This document shows positions 35,225 through 48,085 of a stretch of DNA of 64,000 nt, in pieces. Position numbers and translations under genes: made by a program. The DNA comes from Gammaproteobacteria bacterium. Its GTDB lineage: Bacteria > Pseudomonadota > Gammaproteobacteria > SG8-11. Positions within the stretch are counted from its first letter, which is position 1. The number at the start of each line of letters is the position of its first letter. The notes beneath the pieces are model-generated. The model searched no databases. It was not told the DNA's origin and saw only the letters and a program-made list of their open reading frames with translations. The DNA lies in NCBI GenBank assembly GCA_024641505.1, contig JAHECY010000220.1:1-64000 (forward strand), in the 5' to 3' direction.

Positions 35225-36137
35225 ACACGGCTTGGAGTATCCGACCGGCACCCCGGGCCAGCAGATCATCCGCCAGCTGTATCCCCAATGACCCGGCTTG
35301 TTCGGGTGCACCACTGATTTCGCCGACAATCATTTCAGTACCATCGGGCTGACCGACCAATCCCCGTAACCACAGCTGTCCCGAACGCAGTAGAGCGAAA
35401 CCGCCGATGGGTACCTGACAGCCGCCTTCGAGACGGGCGTTCATGGCGCGTTCCGCCGACACACACACGGATGTCTCCGCATGATGCAGATGACCCAGCA
35501 AGGTATTGATCTTAGCGTCATCCACGCGGCACTCAATACCCACGGCACCCTGACCAATGGCGGGCAGGGATTGTTCCGGCGCAATAAACTGCTGTATACG
35601 CGTTTCAAAACCGAGGCGCAGCAAACCGGCACTCGCCAGAATAATGGCGTCGAATTCACCGGCGTCCAGTTTTGCCAACCGCGAATTCACATTGCCACGC
35701 AAATCCTTGATGCGCAGGTCCGGTCGCCAGCGGCGCAGTTGGCATTGGCGACGCAAGCTGGAAGTACCCACACAAGCGCCCTGGGGTAATTCTTCCAGTT
35801 GCTGATAGCGGTTGGAAACAAAAGCATCCCGAGGATTTTCCCGCTCGCAAATCGCGCCGATATGCAAACCTGCCGGCAGTTCCACGGGCACATCTTTCAT
35901 GGAATGCACGGCGATATCCGCATCGCCCCGCAACATGCCCTGTTCCAATTCTTTTACGAACAGCCCTTTGCCACCCACTTTAGCCAATGGGGTATCCAAG
36001 ATTTTGTCACCCTGGGTGGTCATCTTGATCAGTTCGATGGAAAGTCCGGGATCTACGGCGAGTAGCCGATCTTTAACATACTCTGCTTGCCACAGGGCGA
36101 GAGGGCTCTTTCGGGTCGCGATACGGATGGTGGTCAT
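35211..36137 (-). CDS. hemC: Hydroxymethylbilane synthase (porphobilinogen deaminase)
   Basis: HemC polymerises four porphobilinogens to hydroxymethylbilane. The 308-residue length is standard. Motifs are the N-terminal [59 protein letters not shown], and the dipyrromethane cofactor cysteine in [11 protein letters not shown] near residue 243. It is the first gene of the haem group on this strand, transcribed away from fbp. Confidence 0.96.
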   Translation of the reverse strand: MTTIRIATRKSPLALWQAEYVKDRLLAVDPGLSIELIKMTTQGDKILDTPLAKVGGKGLFVKELEQGMLRGDADIAVHSMKDVPVELPAGLHIGAICERENPRDAFVSNRYQQLEELPQGACVGTSSLRRQCQLRRWRPDLRIKDLRGNVNSRLAKLDAGEFDAIILASAGLLRLGFETRIQQFIAPEQSLPAIGQGAVGIECRVDDAKINTLLGHLHHAETSVCVSAERAMNARLEGGCQVPIGGFALLRSGQLWLRGLVGQPDGTEMIVGEISGAPEQAGSLGIQLADDLLARGAGRILQAVYGNT

Positions 36138-36241
36138 AATGATAAATTCGATGCCTGAAACCAGGGGCCTATGCTAAGGGCTAACTCTCACTTAGGCAAA
36201 TCTAAAGCATCGAGCACGGTGCCACGACGGCACGATTCTTT

Positions 36242-36278
36242 TTGGACACGCCATTATTACCTTTATATAATAAGGTAA
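36242..36278 (+). promoter_or_regulatory. Candidate promoter with a palindrome over the -10
   Basis: TTGGAC (36242-36247) and TATAAT (36266-36271) lie 18 bp apart on the plus strand. The -10 is framed by a perfect inverted repeat, TTACCTT (36257-36263) and AAGGTAA (36272-36278). This layout is that of a repressor operator overlapping a promoter. It is about 235 bp before fbp in a 374-bp gene-free AT-rich gap between hemC and fbp, so which gene it serves is uncertain. Confidence 0.4.
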
Positions 36279-36430
36279 ATGAATTTGATTCGACTTTCTC
36301 CGCAGAATCCGACGACGTTGCGAGCTACACCTTGCCGCCAGGATAAATACATTTAAATAAACAACGTTAAGTAGAATTACTAATATATGCCACTATAAAA
36401 ATAACGTCTAATGGCGCGGGGATGCTGATG

Positions 36431-36462
36431 AAAATTCCGCCGCTTTTTGCTAAAATCCCGCC
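36431..36462 (+). promoter_or_regulatory. Pair of 11-bp direct repeats upstream of fbp
   Basis: AAAATTCCGCC (36431-36441) and AAAATCCCGCC (36452-36462) differ at one base and are 21 bp apart start to start, which is two helical turns. They lie 50-80 bp upstream of the fbp start and could bind a regulator on one DNA face. No known regulator site is recognised. Confidence 0.35.
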
Positions 36463-36511
36463 CCATAACCGATAACTCTATTTTATTTACAGATTAAAGA
36501 AAGGAAGGTCC

Positions 36512-37519
36512 ATGCACATCGGAACCACCATTACACAGTTTATTATTGAAGAACAGAGACACATCCAAGGTGCCTCTGGCGATTTCACCTCATTGCTTAA
36601 TGATATTGTCACCGCATGCAAAGTAATATCTCGTTCCGTCAATCAAGGTGCTTTGATCGGCGTGCTGGGTACTGCCGGAACAGAAAACGTTCAAGGCGAA
36701 ACACAGAAGAAACTTGATATCATTACTAATGAAGTGATGATCAAGTCCAACGAGTGGGCCGGGCATTGCGCCGCGATGGCGTCTGAGGAAATGGATGAAA
36801 TTTATCCTATTCCGGCGAATTATCCCAAGGGGAAGTACCTGCTGATTTTTGATCCGCTGGATGGCTCATCGAATATTGATGTCAATATTTCGGTCGGGAC
36901 TATTTTCTCGATCCTGCGTTGCCCTGACGGTGTAAAAGAGCCGACAGAAAAAGACTTTCTCCAGCCGGGCACCAAACAGGTGTGCGCGGGCTTCGCACTC
37001 TACGGTCCGAGCACCATGATGGTACTGACGACGGGTAACGGTGTTAACGGTTTTACATTGGACACCAGCGTAGGTGAATTCGTCCTCACCCATCCGAACA
37101 TGAAAGTACCGGCGGATACCCGCGAGTTTGCCATCAATGCATCCAATATGCGTTTTTGGGAAGCACCGGTTAAGCGCTATGTTGATGAATGCCTGGCAGG
37201 TAAGACCGGTCCCCGCAAACAGGATTTCAATATGCGTTGGGTCGCGTCCATGGTGGCGGAAGTCTATCGGATTCTGACCCGCGGCGGCATCTTCATGTAT
37301 CCGCGTGACACCAAGGACCCGGGCAAACCCGGCAAGCTGCGTCTCTTGTACGAAGCCAATCCCATGTCTTTCATTGTCGAACAGGCCGGCGGTGCCAGTT
37401 ATACCGGTGAGGAACGGATCATGGACATGCAACCCCAAAATCTGCACCAGCGCGTACCGGTTATTCTGGGCTCCAAGAACGAAGTTGAAAAAGTTGTGGC
37501 TTACCACAAAGGCGCATAA
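36512..37519 (+). CDS. fbp: Class I fructose-1,6-bisphosphatase
   Basis: Fbp hydrolyses fructose 1,6-bisphosphate to fructose 6-phosphate for gluconeogenesis or sugar-phosphate cycling. The 335-residue protein has the metal site of class I enzymes, [19 protein letters not shown], near residue 112-130, preceded by [15 protein letters not shown]. The active-site [19 protein letters not shown] with its Lys/Arg-rich approach is near 275. A GGAAGGT ribosome site precedes the ATG. It stands alone, with a hairpin terminator directly after it. Confidence 0.96.
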   Translation: MHIGTTITQFIIEEQRHIQGASGDFTSLLNDIVTACKVISRSVNQGALIGVLGTAGTENVQGETQKKLDIITNEVMIKSNEWAGHCAAMASEEMDEIYPIPANYPKGKYLLIFDPLDGSSNIDVNISVGTIFSILRCPDGVKEPTEKDFLQPGTKQVCAGFALYGPSTMMVLTTGNGVNGFTLDTSVGEFVLTHPNMKVPADTREFAINASNMRFWEAPVKRYVDECLAGKTGPRKQDFNMRWVASMVAEVYRILTRGGIFMYPRDTKDPGKPGKLRLLYEANPMSFIVEQAGGASYTGEERIMDMQPQNLHQRVPVILGSKNEVEKVVAYHKGA

Positions 37520-37528
37520 TCGTGTTGC

Positions 37529-37560
37529 ACCGGCCGGCGTCCTGCCGGCCGGTTCTTTCA
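37529..37560 (+). terminator. Rho-independent terminator of fbp
   Basis: A perfect 10-bp GC-rich stem, ACCGGCCGGC (37529-37538) with GCCGGCCGGT (37544-37553), closes a five-base loop and is followed by TTCTTTCAT. It begins 10 bp after the fbp stop. Confidence 0.85.
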
Positions 37561-37673
37561 TCAGTAATTTTTAAATCATTCAATGCTTCGGGAACGATGT
37601 TGAAGCTTATCTGCGCTCGCTTTGCGCCTTGGCGAGAAATTTATAGTTAATGGGGAATCGATAACACAGCTGC

Positions 37674-41194
<3,521 letters not shown>

Positions 41195-41207
41195 GGGGCC
41201 TCGGAAA

Positions 41208-42311
41208 TTACAGCCTCATCGGCATAATGACATACTTGTATCGGTCCGCATTTTTGGGTAACACCAGGCAACTGCTGTTGGCATCTCCAAAACACATTTC
41301 CACATCTTCACTCTCTACGGCATTCAAGGCATCGATGATGTAGCTGACATTAAAACCGATTTCCAGATTATCACCCTTGTAATCCACAGCGACAGTTTCT
41401 TCCGCCTCTTCCATTTCCGGATTATGGGCTACTGCCTGAAGACTGTCCGGCGATAATACGATACGGATTCCACGATATTTCTCATTAGACAGAATCGAGG
41501 TGCGTATCAGCGTCTGCTTCAGACTCTCCGTGTTACCCGTCACCTTATTGCTGACGTTGAGGGGAATAACACGTTCGTAATCTGGAAACTTGCCATCGAT
41601 CAATTTAGTGGTGAATTGAATATCATCCATCTCGACTCGCAAATGGTTGGAGCCAAACCGTAGGCGAACGGATTGTTCAGTGTCCTTGAGCAAACGAGCC
41701 AGCTCCAGGATCCCTTTGCGGGGAACGATGAATTGCATTTTCTCGTCTTGGTTGGCGTCGGCGCCAGTCTCGCACATCGACATACGATGACCATCGGTGG
41801 CGACAGCGCAAAGTCGATCCCGTGTTACTTCCAGTAACAGGCCGTTGATGTAATAGCGCACATCCTGTTGAGCCATCGAAAATTGGGTTTTGTTGATGAT
41901 ACGTTTGAGATCCTGCTCACTCAGTGACAGCTCCGAGACTTTGTCACCCCCCTTGATTGCGGGATAGTCATCCGCGGATAAGGTCGATAAGGTAAACCGG
42001 CTCCTGCCGGATTTAATCTTGGCACGATCTCCGTCCAACTGGACTTCCAAGGTCGCACCGTCCGGCAAGGTACGACAGATATCCGCAAACTTGCGAGCGG
42101 GCACCGTGGTACTACCGGAGGTTGGTGAACCACCGATCTTAAATCGGGTGATTAACTCCACTTCCAGATCCGTGGCGGTCATGGTCATTTCATCACCCTG
42201 TAAGTTCAGCAGAATATTCGACAGGATAGGCATGGTTTGTCGACGTTCAATAACACCACTGATCGTTTGCAAGGGCTTTAAAATATCTTCGCGTAGGATA
42301 GAAAACTTCAT
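41208..42311 (-). CDS. dnaN: DNA polymerase III beta sliding clamp
   Basis: DnaN forms the ring-shaped processivity clamp. The 367 residues begin MKFSILREDILKPLQTISGVIERRQTMPIL and contain LPDGATLEVQLDGDRAKI, YYINGLLLEV and the C-terminal YVIMPMRL, which ends in the hydrophobic pocket that binds clamp-loader and polymerase peptides. It is separated from dnaA by 232 bp that appear to include the replication origin. Confidence 0.97.
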   Translation of the reverse strand: MKFSILREDILKPLQTISGVIERRQTMPILSNILLNLQGDEMTMTATDLEVELITRFKIGGSPTSGSTTVPARKFADICRTLPDGATLEVQLDGDRAKIKSGRSRFTLSTLSADDYPAIKGGDKVSELSLSEQDLKRIINKTQFSMAQQDVRYYINGLLLEVTRDRLCAVATDGHRMSMCETGADANQDEKMQFIVPRKGILELARLLKDTEQSVRLRFGSNHLRVEMDDIQFTTKLIDGKFPDYERVIPLNVSNKVTGNTESLKQTLIRTSILSNEKYRGIRIVLSPDSLQAVAHNPEMEEAEETVAVDYKGDNLEIGFNVSYIIDALNAVESEDVEMCFGDANSSCLVLPKNADRYKYVIMPMRL

Positions 42312-42326
42312 GGCCTCACCTTTCTC

Positions 42327-42524
42327 TATAAATTAAATTAGATATATTTAATTTATGTTTATTATTACAGTATCCCCAAACACTGGATAAGCGGAATTTT
42401 AACTTGTATTTCAACGTCATATACTTAGGCATTTCCTGCGTCTAAGTCGTTAGCGATTACTGTACAGCCTGTGGATAAATTGTGAGAGTATTTCCATCAT
42501 ATTTTTATACCGACGTTATCCACA
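42327..42524. other. Candidate chromosomal replication origin (oriC)
   Basis: The dnaA-dnaN gap holds two perfect DnaA boxes in opposite orientation: TGTGGATAA at 42470-42478 and TTATCCACA at 42516-42524. A weaker box-like ACTGGATAA lies near 42382. Beside dnaN is an extremely AT-rich run (about 42327-42369), suitable as an unwinding element. Gene context also marks an origin region. In several Gammaproteobacteria oriC lies instead between dnaA and rpmH, where no perfect box was seen here. Confidence 0.6.
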
Positions 42525-42543
42525 GATTCTCCCCATTGTTATT

Positions 42544-43902
42544 TTACGACGTAAGCAAGCGCAATAAATTGGCGACATCTTCTGCAATACGTAGATCAGA
42601 CTCTTTAAGTTCCTGCACCTTGCGGCACGCGTGCAGCACTGTTGTATGATCACGACCCCCAAAGGCATCACCAATTTCCGGCAAGCTGTGGTTGGTCAGT
42701 TCCTTGGCGAGCGCCATGGCCACTTGCCGTGGCCGAGCGATTGAACGATTGCGTTTCTTGGATAAAATTTCCGAAAGCCGAACTTTGTAATATTCCGCAA
42801 CCGTTTTCTGGATATTGTCGATGGTGACTAATTTATCCTGAAGGGCAATCAGGTCTTTTAGTGCTTCCTTTGCGAAATCGATGGTTATTGGGCTGCCCGT
42901 GAACCGGGATGTCGCCACGATGCGTTTGAGCGCGCCCTCCAATTCACGAATATTGGAACGCATTCTTTTCCCCACAAAAAATGCAACTTCCTGGGGAAGA
43001 TCCACTTTAATCTGTGCGGCTTTGCTCATCAGAATGGCCACCCGAGTTTCAAGCTCCGGTGGCTCAATAGCCACGGTCAGTCCCCAGCCAAAGCGTGACT
43101 TCAAGCGTTCTTCTAATCCATTAACTTCCTTAGGGTAACGATCACAGGTCAGCACGATTTGTTGTTGACCTTCGAGGAGTGCGTTAAAGGTATGAAAGAA
43201 TTCTTCTTGTGAACGCTCTTTGCCGGCGAAGAACTGTATATCATCGATGAGCAAGGCATTGACCGAACGATAATGCCTTTTGAATTTATCGATGGCATTG
43301 TGTTGCAAGGCCTTGACCATGTCTTGTACAAAACGTTCGGAGTGCAGATAGACCACTTTAGCCGAGGGATCGCGCTGCAAAATGAGATTGCCGATGGCAT
43401 GCATCAGATGGGTTTTACCGAGACCCACTCCACCATAAATAAATAGTGGATTATAGGCGGCGCCGACATTTTCAGCGACTTGCTGGGAAGCCGCTTTGCC
43501 AAGCTGATTGGATTTACCTTCCACAAAGGTTTCGAAGGTAAATGCCCGGTTAATGTTACTGACGTATTGGCTGTCCCGATCATTCTTGCGCTTGAACAGC
43601 GATGTCGGTTCGTCCTGACGAGGAGCGCTCGGTGGCGTGTCGGACCCTGCCACCCGATCGCGGCTGCCGATTTCCACGGAGATACGTTTTTCCGGCACGG
43701 CATCCAGACTGAGCGCGATGTGGTTGATGCGCGCCATCAGTTGCGAGTCGACCCAATCTTTGACGAAATGATTGGGGGCCAACAACACGATCGATTCCGC
43801 CTGCTCAACGGCGTGCAGGGGCCGAATCCAGGTGTCGAACTGCTGTTGGGTCAACTCCCCTTCCAGCACAGTCACGCATTGTTCCCATAATGACCTGTTC
43901 AT
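42544..43902 (-). CDS. dnaA: Chromosomal replication initiator DnaA
   Basis: DnaA binds DnaA boxes and melts oriC. From the ATG at 43902 ([17 protein letters not shown]) it has 452 residues and AGGTGA lies eight bases upstream; in-frame starts at 43911 and 43923 are less well placed. Domain I is followed by a short linker, the AAA+ domain with [13 protein letters not shown] and [12 protein letters not shown], and domain IV with the DnaA-box contact motif [15 protein letters not shown] near the C-terminus. It is divergent from rpmH, as in most bacteria. Confidence 0.96.
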   Translation of the reverse strand: MNRSLWEQCVTVLEGELTQQQFDTWIRPLHAVEQAESIVLLAPNHFVKDWVDSQLMARINHIALSLDAVPEKRISVEIGSRDRVAGSDTPPSAPRQDEPTSLFKRKNDRDSQYVSNINRAFTFETFVEGKSNQLGKAASQQVAENVGAAYNPLFIYGGVGLGKTHLMHAIGNLILQRDPSAKVVYLHSERFVQDMVKALQHNAIDKFKRHYRSVNALLIDDIQFFAGKERSQEEFFHTFNALLEGQQQIVLTCDRYPKEVNGLEERLKSRFGWGLTVAIEPPELETRVAILMSKAAQIKVDLPQEVAFFVGKRMRSNIRELEGALKRIVATSRFTGSPITIDFAKEALKDLIALQDKLVTIDNIQKTVAEYYKVRLSEILSKKRNRSIARPRQVAMALAKELTNHSLPEIGDAFGGRDHTTVLHACRKVQELKESDLRIAEDVANLLRLLTS

Positions 43903-44014
43903 GACTGTCATCACCTGTAGCAATTACCCCTATCGGTAGGAACAAGGGAGTCTAATACGGCTGGCGTCCTGGTGCCACAGTGACCTTCAAAAATAATTTT
44001 CGACCGTTGAATTA

Positions 44015-44043
44015 TTGACAGACTCTGCGGTTCGCAGTAAGCT
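44015..44043 (+). promoter_or_regulatory. Candidate rpmH-rnpA promoter
   Basis: A consensus TTGACA (44015-44020) is followed after exactly 17 bp by TAAGCT (44038-44043), about 70 bp before rpmH. A small CTGCGGTTCGCAG hairpin sits in the spacer. The strong -35 fits a highly expressed ribosomal gene. Confidence 0.45.
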
Positions 44044-44114
44044 TCCGGCCCTTTACGCGGTCCTTGGGCCGTTTGTCTTCTATTGTACATTTTATAAGGT
44101 TTTAGGACGGGTCC

Positions 44115-44249
44115 ATGAAAAGAACTTTTCAACCCAGCATTTTAAAGCGGAAAAGAACACACGGTTTTCGGGCTCGCATGGCAACCCGTGCCGGTCGCCA
44201 GGTATTGAGCCGCAGAAGAGCCAAGGGTCGCGCCCGTTTGTGTGTCTGA
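44115..44249 (+). CDS. rpmH: 50S ribosomal protein L34
   Basis: The 44-residue protein [20 protein letters not shown]... is the universally conserved basic L34, containing the motif [19 protein letters not shown]. Translation ends at TGA 44247-44249. It is followed without a gap by rnpA, whose GTG start lies inside its last codons. The order rpmH-rnpA-yidD-yidC-mnmE divergent from dnaA is standard around bacterial origins. Confidence 0.97.
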   Translation: MKRTFQPSILKRKRTHGFRARMATRAGRQVLSRRRAKGRARLCV

Positions 44250-44637
44250 GGAAGACGGGCAAAATACCCTCTCCTTTTCTCATACAGACTCTCAGGGTTT
44301 TCCTCAGTGCCTGAGAATCAGGAAATCTTCTGAGTTTACCGCAGTATTCAAACAGCCTGAGCGACGATTGAATGGTCAGGGTGTGTGGATTTTGGCCAAA
44401 AAAAATTCTCTGGGGTATTCCCGACTGGGTTTGGCCATCGCGAAAAAACACGTGTCTGGCGCTGTGATGCGTAACTATATCAAGAGGGTTATCCGGGAAA
44501 GCTTTCGCCTTAACCAACATCTCATCCAGGGATGGGATATTGTAGCCGTAAGCCGGCCTGACTTGTCAGTCAAGGTCGATTCCCTCAGTATAGCCCTGGA
44601 TACTCAATGGCAACGGTTAGCAGCATGCGGCGATTAG
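44242..44637 (+). CDS. rnpA: Ribonuclease P protein component
   Basis: RnpA is the small basic protein that assists the RNase P RNA in tRNA 5' processing. The 131-residue frame begins with GTG at 44242, inside the last codons of rpmH; no later ATG precedes the conserved [17 protein letters not shown]. The RNR motif [14 protein letters not shown] near residue 76-90 and the preceding [12 protein letters not shown] are diagnostic. An 8-bp overlap with rpmH and a non-ATG start may reduce its yield relative to L34. Its end overlaps the start of yidD. Confidence 0.9.
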   Translation: MSEEDGQNTLSFSHTDSQGFPQCLRIRKSSEFTAVFKQPERRLNGQGVWILAKKNSLGYSRLGLAIAKKHVSGAVMRNYIKRVIRESFRLNQHLIQGWDIVAVSRPDLSVKVDSLSIALDTQWQRLAACGD

Positions 44638-44858
44638 TCACTTTACCGATTCGGTTTTACCGGTATTTTATCAGCCCGCTGTTGGCGCCGCGGTGCCGTC
44701 ATTACCCGTCTTGTTCCACTTATGCAATGGAAGCCATCGAGCTTCACGGTGTTGGCAAGGGCGGTTGGTTGGCGATCAAACGCGTGTGCCGATGCCATCC
44801 CTTTCATGAAGGGGGGTATGATCCCGTGCCGGAAGCGTCGCAAGAAAGGCAACCTTGA
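44625..44858 (+). CDS. yidD: Membrane protein insertion efficiency factor YidD
   Basis: YidD aids YidC-dependent insertion at the inner membrane. From ATG 44625 it is 77 residues ([20 protein letters not shown]); an ATG at 44607 would add six residues. The family signature is clear: [32 protein letters not shown] and [22 protein letters not shown], with the conserved cysteines. It overlaps rnpA and shares one base of its stop with the start of yidC. Confidence 0.93.
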   Translation: MRRLVTLPIRFYRYFISPLLAPRCRHYPSCSTYAMEAIELHGVGKGGWLAIKRVCRCHPFHEGGYDPVPEASQERQP

Positions 44859-46519
44859 TGGATAACCAGAAACTCTTTCTATTTCTCGCCTTGACCCTGG
44901 TGGTCATGTTGTTGTGGGACGCCTGGCAGAAGGATTATGGTCCCAAACCCATACCTGTGGCCACGGTGTCGGAATCCGCAGGTACCGCTTCTCCATCCGT
45001 GCCGGACGCGCCGCCGCCGGCTGTGCCCACGCCCGACGCTGGCGCAGTATCGCCCGAAATTATCGCCGCGCCTGCGGAACCGGCTGCTGCCGCCACCGGC
45101 GAACGCATCGAAATCAAAACGGATTTATTGCATCTGGTTATCGATACCGTGGGCGGAGATATCCGGTTAGCCGAGTTATTACATTACCCGGTAGCCGTCG
45201 ACAATAAGGACATCCCGTTTCGGATGTTCACCGATACCCTTCCCGACTTGTTCATTTCCCAGAGCGGCTTGACCGCAACCGCCGGCGGCGCTCCGGATCA
45301 CCACGCCAGCTATCGCGCGCAACAAACGCGTTACGAGCTGGGTGCGGGTAGCGATACGCTGGAAATACCACTCACCTGGTCCGATGGGCATGGACTTACG
45401 GTGACCAAACGCTACGTCCTGCACCGCGACAGTTACCTGGTCGAATTGGACGTCAGCATCGATAACCAGAGCGGCGCCCCGTGGAGCGGCAGTTTTTATC
45501 GCCAGTTGCAACGTACCAAAGTCGCGGAAAAAGGCCAATCCAGCTTCATCTACACTTACATGGGCGGCGCTTTTTCCTCCAGCTTCAAAAATTACGAGAA
45601 AGTGAACTTTGACGACATGGCGGAATGGAAGCCCAAGCAAAGTTACCTGAGCGGCGGTTGGGCGGCGATGCTGCAACACTATTTCATGGCGGCCTGGATT
45701 CCGCCGGCCGAGGAACTCAACCATTTTTATACCAAGGCCCTGAGCGATGGTCGTTACAATATCGGTCTGGTGACTCAGGCGCAGACCGTGGTGCCGGGTA
45801 CCAGCCATCATTTCACCAGCCGTCTTTATATCGGTCCCAAGGACCAGGATCGCATGGAGAAGGCCGCGCCGAATCTGGACAAGACCGTGGATTACGGGTT
45901 CCTGTTCTTTATCGCCAAACCCTTGTTCCATACCCTCCAGTTCTTGCATGCGCACCTGGGCAACTGGGGCTGGGCCATTATCGTTCTGACGATATTGATC
46001 AAACTGATTTTCTATAAATTGTCGGAAACGAGTTACCGGTCGATGGCGCGCATGCGCAAGTTTCAGCCCAAGATCGTCGCTTTGCGCGAGCGTTATGGCA
46101 ACGACAAGCAGCGCATGAGCCAGGCCATGATGGACCTGTATAAAAAAGAAAAGATCAATCCGCTGGGCGGGTGCCTGCCGATTGTGGTACAGATACCAGT
46201 GTTCATTTCACTGTACTGGGTATTACTGGAAAGTGTGGAATTACGCCAGGCGGAATTTATTTTCTGGATCACCGACATGTCCACCCGCGATCCCTACTAC
46301 GTATTGCCCGTCATCATGGGTATTTCCATGTTCGCGCAGCAGAAACTGAACCCGGCACCGATGGATCCGGTACAGAAGAAAGTCATGATGGCTCTGCCTC
46401 TGGTCTTCACTTTCTTTTTTATGGTGTTCCCCTCGGGCCTGGTGCTCTACTGGGTGGTGAACAATCTGTTGTCGATTACGCAACAGTGGTTTATCACGCG
46501 TAAAATCGACAAAGGATGA
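44858..46519 (+). CDS. yidC: Membrane protein insertase YidC
   Basis: YidC inserts and folds inner-membrane proteins, alone or with SecYEG. The ATG at 44858 overlaps the yidD TGA. The 553 residues begin with a signal-anchor helix (about 5-20), then a Pro/Ala-rich segment, a large periplasmic beta-sandwich domain (about 70-330), and a C-terminal bundle of five membrane helices. Landmarks are FLFFIAKPLFHTLQFLH, the cytoplasmic SYRSMARMRKFQPKI and the substrate groove around INPLGGCLPIVVQIPVFISLYW. Length and layout match the Gram-negative form. Confidence 0.96.
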   Translation: MDNQKLFLFLALTLVVMLLWDAWQKDYGPKPIPVATVSESAGTASPSVPDAPPPAVPTPDAGAVSPEIIAAPAEPAAAATGERIEIKTDLLHLVIDTVGGDIRLAELLHYPVAVDNKDIPFRMFTDTLPDLFISQSGLTATAGGAPDHHASYRAQQTRYELGAGSDTLEIPLTWSDGHGLTVTKRYVLHRDSYLVELDVSIDNQSGAPWSGSFYRQLQRTKVAEKGQSSFIYTYMGGAFSSSFKNYEKVNFDDMAEWKPKQSYLSGGWAAMLQHYFMAAWIPPAEELNHFYTKALSDGRYNIGLVTQAQTVVPGTSHHFTSRLYIGPKDQDRMEKAAPNLDKTVDYGFLFFIAKPLFHTLQFLHAHLGNWGWAIIVLTILIKLIFYKLSETSYRSMARMRKFQPKIVALRERYGNDKQRMSQAMMDLYKKEKINPLGGCLPIVVQIPVFISLYWVLLESVELRQAEFIFWITDMSTRDPYYVLPVIMGISMFAQQKLNPAPMDPVQKKVMMALPLVFTFFFMVFPSGLVLYWVVNNLLSITQQWFITRKIDKG

Positions 46520-46731
46520 TCAACGCGCGCTAGACTTCGGCCCGCCTTGTCAGTAATCCCGCCTGGAGCGCGGCCACAGACCGCCATGAGATCTGATTTC
46601 GATGCCACGTATGACGGTGACGGTTCGGTGGGAGCTGCAGTGTTCACCCTGATGGATCGCCCGGTGTGTACACCGAAGGACCGTAGGCCTGTTCCCGACG
46701 GCCCCATTATTCTTGCTGCAATGTTTCTAGC

Positions 46732-48081
46732 ATGGCTTACTTACACGATGCCGATACCATAGTCGCCAGTGCCACGCCCCAGGGTCGCGGCGGTGTCGGT
46801 GTGGTGCGCATGAGTGGCCCCCTCAGCCGTGTTATCGCAGACAGGTTGGCGGGTCAAACGACACTTCGACCCCGACACGCAACCTTGTGTGTTTTGAGGG
46901 ATACGGAGGGAGAGCCTATCGATCAGGGGTTGCTGCTGTTTTTCCCCGGACCCCATTCCTTCACCGGCGAGGATACCATCGAATTCCAGGGACATGGCGG
47001 ACCGGTGGTGATGGACGCCGTGTTGCAGGCCATGATCGCCTGTGGTGCCCGCAGTGCCGACCCGGGCGAGTTTTCCCGGCGCGCATTTCTGAACGGGAAA
47101 TTGGATTTATCCGCAGCCGAAGCAATCGCCGATCTCATCGACAGCCAATCGTCCCGCGCCGCCAAGCTGGCACTGCGCACCCTGCAGGGCGCATTGGCGG
47201 ACGCGGTGGCAGTTTTGGTCGGTGCACTCACCAGACTCAGGGTGTTTCTGGAGGCGACCCTGGACTTTCCCGACGAGGAACTCGATGTCGACCAGAATAC
47301 TCAGATCGGTGATCCGCTGGGTGATTTGTTGCTGTCGTTGGACAGTTTATGCGCCAACACCGAACAAGGGCGTATCCTGCGTGAAGGCTTTACCGTCGTT
47401 ATCAGCGGCCGTCCTAATGCGGGTAAATCCACCCTGCTCAATTCCCTGACCGGCAAGAACAGTGCTATCGTTACCGATATTCCCGGCACCACCCGGGATT
47501 TGATTCGCGAGCATATATTGATCGACGGCATGCCGGTGCATATTATCGACACCGCGGGTCTGCGGGAACATGCGGATACCGTGGAGCAAATCGGTATCGA
47601 GCGCGCATTGCAGGAAGTGGCGCAGGCAGATCTTATCCTGTATCTGGTGGATGATGTCGCCGGTTGGACCGAAGATGACACGCGCATTCTGGCGCGGTTA
47701 CCCGCGTCGGTGCCCCTGGTGAAGGTGCATACAAAGATTGATGTCAGTGGTGCGCCGCCGGGTGTAATCGATGATGTCTTGTATTTGTCCGTGGTCCATG
47801 GCGCGGGCATGGATGAATTACGTCAATTGATCAAAGCGCGCAGCGGGTTGCAGCACGGTGGCGAGGGACTCTTTCTGGCGCGCCGGCGTCACGTCGAAGC
47901 GCTGCAGGAGGCGCGGCGGTATCTGCAGGCGGCGCAGGTGCTTTGTGAGCATCGTGCCGCACCGGAATTGCTGGCGGAGGAATTGCGTTTGGCACACCAG
48001 GCCTTGGGCAGGATCACCGGTGAATTCACCAGCGAAGACCTGTTGGGGGAAATTTTCACGTCATTTTGCATTGGTAAGTGA
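46732..48081 (+). CDS. mnmE: tRNA modification GTPase MnmE
   Basis: MnmE with MnmG modifies the wobble uridine of several tRNAs (cmnm5U). The 449 residues comprise an N-terminal formyl-THF-binding domain (TIVASATPQGRGGVGVVRMSG), a helical region, and an inserted G domain with GRPNAGKSTLLNSLTG, DIPGTTRD and DTAGLREH. The C-terminal Cys motif CIGK is intact, so the modification site is complete. The 212-bp gap after yidC holds only short inverted repeats, such as CGGTGT-GT-ACACCG at 46662-46675, and no convincing gene. lptD begins 4 bp after its stop. Confidence 0.96.
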   Translation: MAYLHDADTIVASATPQGRGGVGVVRMSGPLSRVIADRLAGQTTLRPRHATLCVLRDTEGEPIDQGLLLFFPGPHSFTGEDTIEFQGHGGPVVMDAVLQAMIACGARSADPGEFSRRAFLNGKLDLSAAEAIADLIDSQSSRAAKLALRTLQGALADAVAVLVGALTRLRVFLEATLDFPDEELDVDQNTQIGDPLGDLLLSLDSLCANTEQGRILREGFTVVISGRPNAGKSTLLNSLTGKNSAIVTDIPGTTRDLIREHILIDGMPVHIIDTAGLREHADTVEQIGIERALQEVAQADLILYLVDDVAGWTEDDTRILARLPASVPLVKVHTKIDVSGAPPGVIDDVLYLSVVHGAGMDELRQLIKARSGLQHGGEGLFLARRRHVEALQEARRYLQAAQVLCEHRAAPELLAEELRLAHQALGRITGEFTSEDLLGEIFTSFCIGK

Positions 48082-48085
48082 GGCG

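Noticed and set aside
46520-46731. Gene in the yidC-mnmE gap
   Set aside because: The only frame (46547-46762) runs into mnmE, has no ribosome site and shows no recognisable sequence.
47858-48085. Longer N-terminus for lptD
   Set aside because: The extension lies in another frame of mnmE, is Arg/Cys-rich, and the ATG at 48086 is followed by a proper signal peptide.
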